The notes beneath the pieces were generated by a model. It worked only from the letters and a program-made list of their open reading frames with translations. It did no database searches and was not told where the DNA came from. A program made the translations under genes and the position numbers. From Panagrolaimus kolymaensis (lineage: Eukaryota; Nematoda; Chromadorea; Rhabditida; Panagrolaimidae), in the NCBI GenBank assembly GCA_028622995.1, contig JAJQJQ010000036.1, positions 1,798,001 to 1,862,000 of the forward strand: a stretch of DNA of 64,000 nt. The letters are read 5' to 3'. Positions 57,767-64,000 of this stretch are shown piece by piece; the stretch's first letter is position 1, and each line of letters starts with the position of its first letter.

Positions 57767-59801
57767 TTATTCATCTTCAACACCAATTTGTAAAAATTCA
57801 TGATTGGTTGGAATTTTTAATTCCAAAATTGTTTGACCTTCGGTTTCTAAAGCAAATACAAATCGGAATTCGCCCTAAAAACAATTAATTTTAAATAAAA
57901 TCTTTTAAAAAAATTTGTTTATTTACCGAAAAAAGATCCAATAAGCTGATACCGAGAAGTGATGGAGGTTCAGGAATGGGAAGGGTTGAATTAAATCCAA
58001 GTTTTTCTTTTAATTCATCGAAAGTGTGTTCGCCTTTTTGTTGTAAAACTTTACAAAGTTCAATACCAATAAATTCACAAAGATTTAATCTGCTAAAAAT
58101 TTACAGAAATTAGTTATAAGAAGCTTTTTTGGAGTAATATTTAATTCCTTAAAAAATTGCAGCTAAAAACCCTCTAACTTTCTAAAAGGTGTACTAAACT
58201 GTGCCATTTTTTGTTTATTATTAATTTACCCATTTGTTTTTGGGATTTTCCTATCGTTCTTTGAAATTTCTCAAATCGACTAAAAAACTAATTGTTTTCT
58301 TGAATCTCGGTGCAATTAAACAAAACGATCATTGAACATAAAAAATTAAAAAGTTCGTTAAAAAAACTCTTTTGGAAATGTCTGTATTTTTTAAATTTTC
58401 AATAATCAAAAAAGATCAAGGTGAAACTATTGTAAGAAGTTTGAAAAGGTAAAAGACCATTTTTTTAATTTTTGCTGATCACCTGATCATTGATTAAAAA
58501 AGAAGAAAAAAAGAAGCTCCAAAATACAACAAATTTATTAAATTAGGGTTTGTCTTTTAAATTTAATGATGATGACTGCCACAAAAGTTCACTATCATCC
58601 ATTTTATTTCAGCCAAGTGCACTGACTTTATAACAAAAATTGCACTTTAACTTATTTTTTAATATCCAATTTTTTAATCGACCAAAAAGTTGTGGGTTTT
58701 GTTGCTAACAAAAAAAATTAATGAAAATACCCTTACCAAAAATTATTTGGTAAAGCCAAATATTGGCTTGTTCCATTAAGGCACATAGCATCATCAAAAT
58801 TTGAACCATACACCGTCATTCGAAGCCATCCATCTTTAACGATATCAAAATCGCGATCAACAATTAATTTTCCTATAAAAAAATAATAATATTTTTATAA
58901 ACAAAAACTTTATTTTGTATTTTAGATTTTTAATTTGTGATTTTATTATTTTTAAAGTCAATTAAATCATTTGTTTGTTTGTTGAAATAATAAAATTTAA
59001 TCATTCAATTGTTGATCCATGAAGAAAAAAATAATTTAAGTTATCATGGATCAATTTGAAAGAGAGATATCTAAAAGTCGTCATCGATGATGACCAAAAA
59101 AAAGGGTTGGGGCGAACAAACAAAAGAAGAAGAAAACCAGAAAAATATTATGTCTCAAATATTTTTTAGAAGAGGTGTTCAAGAAAAAAAAAATATGCTT
59201 CACAAATTTGATAAATAAATCTTCTTTTTTTTGTAATTAGAAACAACTATCAATAACGAACCTACCTAAGTTCTTTATAATCAAAAAATATAAATGTTAC
59301 TTTAGCACTTTTCATTTTTCAATGAAAAAAAAATCACAAAAAAAAGGTGAAAGTTATATAGAAAATAATTTGCATTTTTTTGCTGGGGGAATTTCTATTT
59401 TTACGAAGAATTTTAAAGCCAATTTTTCTGTTAACAATAAAAAAAATTTCTGAATTATTTTTGGTCTTAGATTTTTATGTTCAAACCAAATAAAAAATTT
59501 AACAAACCTCCAGTAAGTTTAACCCATCCAGGCATTAATACTGTGGGCTTCTTATTTACACAAGTTGGATTTTGATCGAGATCATATACAGTACCAGTAA
59601 AATTTACAATTTTAGCTGGATAATCTTCTATAAAAAATAACCATATAATAAACGTTTAAAAATAAAAAAGATGAGCTTACTATCTTTGGGTGAATGAGCG
59701 ACAACAAAATTATCGACTTTATCTTTGCATGGTTGTTTTTCGTTTATTTCAGCAAAAATTTGAGTTAATAAAAATCCAATAAAAATATAATTAAATAACA
59801 T
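57767..59801 (-). CDS. Secreted six-cysteine protein, possibly ML/GM2-activator-like
   Basis: Exons 59801-59681, 59627-59508, 58872-58737, 58092-57927 and 57874-57767 join in frame to 216 residues. Residues 1-17 (MLFNYIFIGFLLTQIFA) are a signal peptide. The mature part has six cysteines (25, 63, 111, 126, 131, 139) and three N-glycosylation sequons (49, 113, 160). It alternates beta-strands such as 'AKIVNFTGTVYDLD', 'WLRMTVYGSN' and 'GEFRFVFALETEGQTILELK'. A short helical cysteine cluster (FCRLNLCEFIGIELCKVL) and a 'LPIPEPP' turn recall GM2-activator/ML lipid-binding domains. That assignment is by feel of the cysteine cluster and strand order, not by a firm motif. Extracellular or lysosomal lipid binding would follow if correct; otherwise treat as an unknown secreted protein. 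Confidence 0.65.
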
Positions 59802-60891
59802 TTTTTTTTCTTTTTAATTTTAAAGAGTATCTTCTTTTTCAGCAGCAGCAGGAAAAAAATAATAAGTAAAAAATATTAAGAATGATTTAATCAAGAATCA
59901 ACAAAAAAATTATATATTTATAATCGGCGAAGATTTTTTGTTTTTGTTTTTTTGAAAAAACTCTTATCAGTTAGTTATAAAGGCAATTAACCACGCAACA
60001 GAAAAATAAAAATGATGCGTTCAAGAAAAAATAATAACCAAACAAACAAAAAATCAAACAAAAAAGTTAGATGATTTTTTTTATTTTTGGTTGGGAGGCT
60101 GAAAAACAGGATTGAAAGATGAATGATTTCAAATCACAGAAATATATTTTTAAAAAATGGAAGGAAATAGGAAGGAAGGTCGGCCAGCCAACCAATAAAT
60201 AAACTTCTTCTTCTTCCCCTTCTTTTTTTTATTTATACGCAATATTTCAAAAAACAAGTTGCTTCCTTTTTCTTTTTCTTCTTTTCACCTCGTTGATTAT
60301 TCTTTTTTCAGTGCCCACTCTTATAAAAAATGTTCATGAACTTTATTTTTATTTAAAAAAATTTAGTGGTAAAATTGCGCTAAAAATAATAATTTTATAA
60401 TTGATTGAGAAAAAATAATTTAAAACAAACGTGTGGGATCATCTATAGAAGTACTACCACAAAATCTCGTGAACTTTTTCTTTGGAAAAAAATTACATGC
60501 AAAAATAGTTCGTGAACTCTTTTAATGAGAATGGCCACAAATGTCCGCAGGGTTCTTTTTTTCTGCATCGTCGCTTGCTTGTTCTTATTTATTTTTTTGT
60601 TTGAAAAGGTTCATAAATTTTGTGAAGATGGGTGAATTAATTCATAAAAATATAATACATATATTTATTTATTTATTTAATGTTTGTGGTTTGTTTTTCA
60701 TTTTTTGAGTGCATCTGATCAAAAAATAATTTATCATGGTCAAGGTACATTTAATTTCGATCGTAGGTAAAATCAACAAACGTGTTATTTATCTAAAAAA
60801 TATACGCCTCAGCGTTATGGGTTTGATTAAAGAAAGTAAAATTTAATATTAATTTTGTAAAGCACCAAAAACTTTTTTTTCATTTACAAAA
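59802..60891. other. Intergenic, no gene seen
   Basis: AT-rich sequence containing the promoter of the secreted-protein gene and the 3' flank of topoisomerase II. No element or RNA gene recognised. Confidence 0.5.
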
Positions 60892-60897
60892 TTTATT
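60892..60897 (-). terminator. Poly(A) signal AATAAA of topoisomerase II
   Basis: AATAAA on the minus strand, about 145 bases beyond the stop codon at 61042. Confidence 0.55.
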
Positions 60898-61041
60898 CAA
60901 AAAAGTAGCAAACTGATTGACAAAAAATAAAATAAAGGTCAAAGAAAAAAAGAGTAATAATAAAATACAAAATAAATAAAGGAGATCAATAACAGACAGA
61001 GTATGGTTGTGGTGAATTGACATAAGTAATAATTAAATGTT

Positions 61042-64000
61042 TTAAACAAAGAAATCATCTTCATCATCAGAAATTTGAATTCGAGCTTTAGCCTTTTTAG
61101 GCTTGGGGGCTTCGTCTTCTTCTGAATCCAACTTTACATCCGAATCATCATCATCGCTATCAGCAATTTTATATTTTTTTACTGCAGCAACTGCAGCGGC
61201 AGCAGCAGCTCGACGAGGAGCATTTTCACGTTTGATCGGAGTACTTGGGGCGCTATCATCATCTTCATCATCATCGTCGTCTGAGAGAATTTCAATATCG
61301 TCGTCATCGTCGTCTTCATCATCCGAAGATACGATTTTTTTCTTCTTTTCAGGAGCTTTTGATTTTGGCTCAGGTTTAGAAGCTTTAGGTTTAGGTTTAG
61401 GTTCACTTTTGGATTTAGATTCAGGTTTAGTTTTGGTGTCATCTTTAGTCCGCTTAGTTGCAACCTTTTTAGGTTTATCATCCTCGGTTGTTGTTGTTTC
61501 ATTTGTTGTTGCAACTTTTTTGGGTGGCGGCTTGACAACTTCCATCATTTCAATATCACTTCCGTCCAAAACAACCTAAAAAATAGATTTTATTTGAATT
61601 AAATATCAAACAAAAAAAACTAACAATTCCATTGCTTTTATCTTCATTTTCTTCATTTGAATTTTGAGTATCATTAGCAACTTCAAGGAATTGTCGCATA
61701 TCTGCTCCTTCACTTTTAGGCTTTCCTCCTTCTGCTTTGACGACGGCTGCTTTTTTAGCTGGTTTTGCTTCATATTTTTCTTTCATATGAGCTATTGTTG
61801 GTTCAATTCGAATAGCATGGGGATTAGGTTTGATTTCAGCAAAGAGGGATTCAGCTTTCTTTCCTCGTCCACCTGTAGCTTTATCCTTTAAAATTTTCTT
61901 TGCTGCAATTTTAATTGCTTCTTCAATATCTCCTTCTTCTTTACGCTCTTGCTTTTCTAAAGCTTCAAGGAAATTTTTTAAATCTTCTTCCCATAAATCA
62001 CTCCATGATTTTCCATTAAGTACAGTTAATTCAGCCTTTTTAGCTTCAGATTCAGCAAGAAGCTTGTCTTTATCTTCAGTGGATAGCTTCCACATTGCCA
62101 TACCAACAAGATAATCATAATCTTGGACACGCTTTTCATTCTTTGCATCTGGAGCATCTTCATCACCTGATTCTTCATCATTTCCAACTTCACCAGCCGC
62201 TTCGATTTCTTTTTTCTTTTGAGCATCTTTCCATTTTTTAACTGGATCTGGAGGGAAATTAAGCTTGACAAGTTGTTCGATAATAGCAGATTTCTTTTTA
62301 TTTTCAATGAAAATTTTGTTTTCAATTTTAAGCATAATGAAACGAGCCTAAAAATAAATTGATAGACTACCTTCTGTATCCCGAAAAAAATAATGAGGGA
62401 CTTACTTGATGAGAAAGCCGATCACTTTGAGCTTGAAGCATTCCTTCAATATATCGCTTTCGATCAATGTAAACCTTTTTACGAACTTCATAAAATTCTC
62501 GACAAATATCTTCGGGGCAAGTAAACTTTCTTAAACATCCAGCCCCATCGAAAAGAACCATGGAAGTTGTAGCGACTGTAGTTTGAAGCTTCATAACTTT
62601 ATGCAATCCTTGAGCTTCAGCTTTTCGTAATTTATCTGCAGGCAATTTAACGATAAATTTAACTGTAACATCAGTATGATATTCTTTGAAATCATTTATT
62701 TGAAGTTCAGATTTGGTGTCATTTTCCAACATGGTTTCAAGAACGGATTCTTTATAATTTTGTGTCCATGTTTTGATTGGAAGCTCAGTGATTTCAAGAG
62801 CATCATCAGAGAGAACGCTAACTTCTCCATTGCAACAGAAATGTTGGCTATCGATTTCAACAATGGTTCCTTTAAAATGTTTGTACCATGGAATTAAACG
62901 CTTCATAGGTTCGCCACGAATTAAACGACGAATATTCTCAACAAGATCACGGGGATTATAATTTGGGACTTTTGTTGACCAAGCTGTACCAATACCTTCT
63001 GCACCATTGCAAAGGACAACTGGAATGATTGGTGCATACCATTCAGGTTCAATACGTTGATTTTCTTCATACAAAAATTTAAGAACGTATTCATCATCTG
63101 ATGGAAATAGCGCTTTTGTTACAGGGCTAGAAACTTAAAGGTAATATTGTTGCATTTAAAAAAAGTTAAGTGTACCTTAATTGAGTGAAAATGTAACGGG
63201 GACTAGCCGAATCTTTTCCACCTTGAAGACGGGTACCAAATTGACCGATGGGAAGCAAGAGGTTGATATTATTAGAACCAACAAAATCTTGGGCCAAATT
63301 AACGATTGTTGACATGAGGGAAGCCTAAAATGTTGTATCATTGTAAAAACAGCTTTTCCTTAATTTTTTTTAAACTTACTTCACCATGATGATATGCAGA
63401 CATTTCACCTACTGCACCAGCAAGTTGAGCAACCTTGACTTCTTTTTTATCTGCTCGTTTAAAACAAGTAAAAAGGACTTTTCGTTGACCGGGTTTCAAA
63501 CCATCAACAAGACTTGGAATTGAACGTTCATTATCGGTGTTTGAAAAAAGAATAAGTTCACGATTAATGAAATCGCTGTAACTAACTGATCGAGTATCTT
63601 TACAATAAAGATAATCTTCTGTTCCATTTTCTTCACGAATTTGTTTTCGAACTTCCATCCATCGAGTGAGCCAATCTTTACGTTCTTCAATCTTTTTCTT
63701 TGAGAATGCTAGATCAATTGCATCATCGCATGGTTGTCCTTTATAATCGAATTTAATTCGATGTCTAAGCATATCAGAAAAATATTCTTTAGCTTCTTTA
63801 GAAGTTGAAGTACCCAAACCTATAAAAATTAAAAATTGATTAATAAATATGATGGATAACTAAGGATGCATACCTTTGTAATATTTGACACGATAATTTT
63901 TCCAATTTGGTGTATTTTGACGCCATTCCATATATTCTGGAATACTGAAAAATGAAATTTCTTCCTTTCCTTTAGTAGCTTTGATAATGGGAGTAATAAA
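61042..64000 (-). CDS. top-2: DNA topoisomerase II, C-terminal two thirds (partial at window edge)
   Basis: Exons 64000-63874 (partial), 63819-63380, 63324-63176, 63126-62406, 62347-61625 and 61575-61042 join in frame to 897 residues and the stop. Type II topoisomerase passes one duplex through a transient double-strand break with ATP. The visible part begins at the end of the TOPRIM region ('[18 protein letters not shown]'). It continues with the winged-helix '[19 protein letters not shown]', the 'SAYHHGE' motif, and the active-site tyrosine in '[13 protein letters not shown]'. The tower and coiled-coil gate follow ('[19 protein letters not shown]'). The last exon is the divergent C-terminal domain: lysine-rich then alternating acidic DDDD/EDDD tracts and KPKP runs, including [14 protein letters not shown] nuclear signals, ending 'DEDDFFV'. 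The ATPase domain lies beyond the window. Essential nuclear enzyme. Confidence 0.95.

Noticed and set aside
61103..61579. Serine-rich plus-strand frame of 158 codons
   Set aside because: Exact antisense shadow of the acidic (GAT/GAA-rich) C-terminal domain of topoisomerase II.
61664..62114. Plus-strand frames opposite topoisomerase II
   Set aside because: Antisense shadows of a strongly supported coding exon.
1..64000. CRISPR arrays, bacterial operons, ribosome-binding sites, prophage
   Set aside because: Spliced genes and AT-rich intergenic DNA throughout; no spaced direct-repeat array or prokaryotic gene arrangement is present.

Overview
This window looks like nuclear DNA of a free-living-type nematode. 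It is very AT-rich. Nearly every gene is split by short introns with GTAAG/GTGAG donors and TTTTAG/TTTCAG acceptors, and several start codons lie just 3' of an acceptor-like TTTTTAG, as expected for spliced-leader trans-splicing. The gene set also points to nematodes: sre/srab-type chemoreceptors, a GH25 lysozyme, a cathepsin with ShK domains, tryptophan hydroxylase and an expanded F-box-like family. I infer a clade IV (panagrolaimid-like) worm from the style of the F-box-like family; no species call is possible. All splice models were built by hand from frame continuity and splice-site sequences.

Layout. 1-3.2 kb: two F-box-like genes on the minus strand, with a small LTR retroelement (identical LTRs, 5-bp target duplication) in the 3' UTR of one. 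3.8-9.0 kb: two paralogous secreted multi-peptide precursors flanking an F-box-like gene fused to a coiled coil. Each precursor repeats an acidic prosegment, a KR cleavage site and a cationic amphipathic helix, and they look like an undescribed antimicrobial-peptide precursor family. 9.8-12.5 kb: tph-1 (serotonin synthesis). 16.0-17.5 kb: a 7TM chemoreceptor. 18.1-18.8 kb: a neuropeptide-like precursor ending in a C-x6-C peptide of allatostatin-C type. 18.8-26.4 kb: gene-poor, with a hAT-type MITE and a few exon-like islands.

26.4-29.1 kb: a 50-residue putative gene and a TRAIP-like RING E3 ligase. 29.2-32.2 kb: a 7TM receptor with a one-base break in its first exon; a GH25 lysozyme lies antisense inside its 1.7-kb intron. 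35.8-43.5 kb: three related genes that join a modular coiled coil (or a short N-terminus) to a beta-trefoil, fascin-like domain. Among them lie a papain-family protease with two ShK domains and a truncated F-box-like fragment. 43.8-47.4 kb: a TMCO4-type hydrolase. 52.8-55.6 kb: drebrin-like actin-binding protein (dbn-1). 57.8-59.8 kb: a secreted six-cysteine protein, possibly GM2-activator/ML-like. 61.0-64.0 kb: the C-terminal two thirds of DNA topoisomerase II, running off the window.

Mobile DNA is light: one LTR element, one hAT-type MITE, and two copies (33.8 and 48.2 kb) of a second MITE family whose internal GTCGG repeats differ in a concerted way. The genes form no operon that I can defend. 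The common themes are secreted effectors or defence (two peptide precursors, lysozyme, protease), sensory/neural genes (tph-1, two receptors, a neuropeptide) and ordinary housekeeping genes (top-2, dbn-1, TMCO4).
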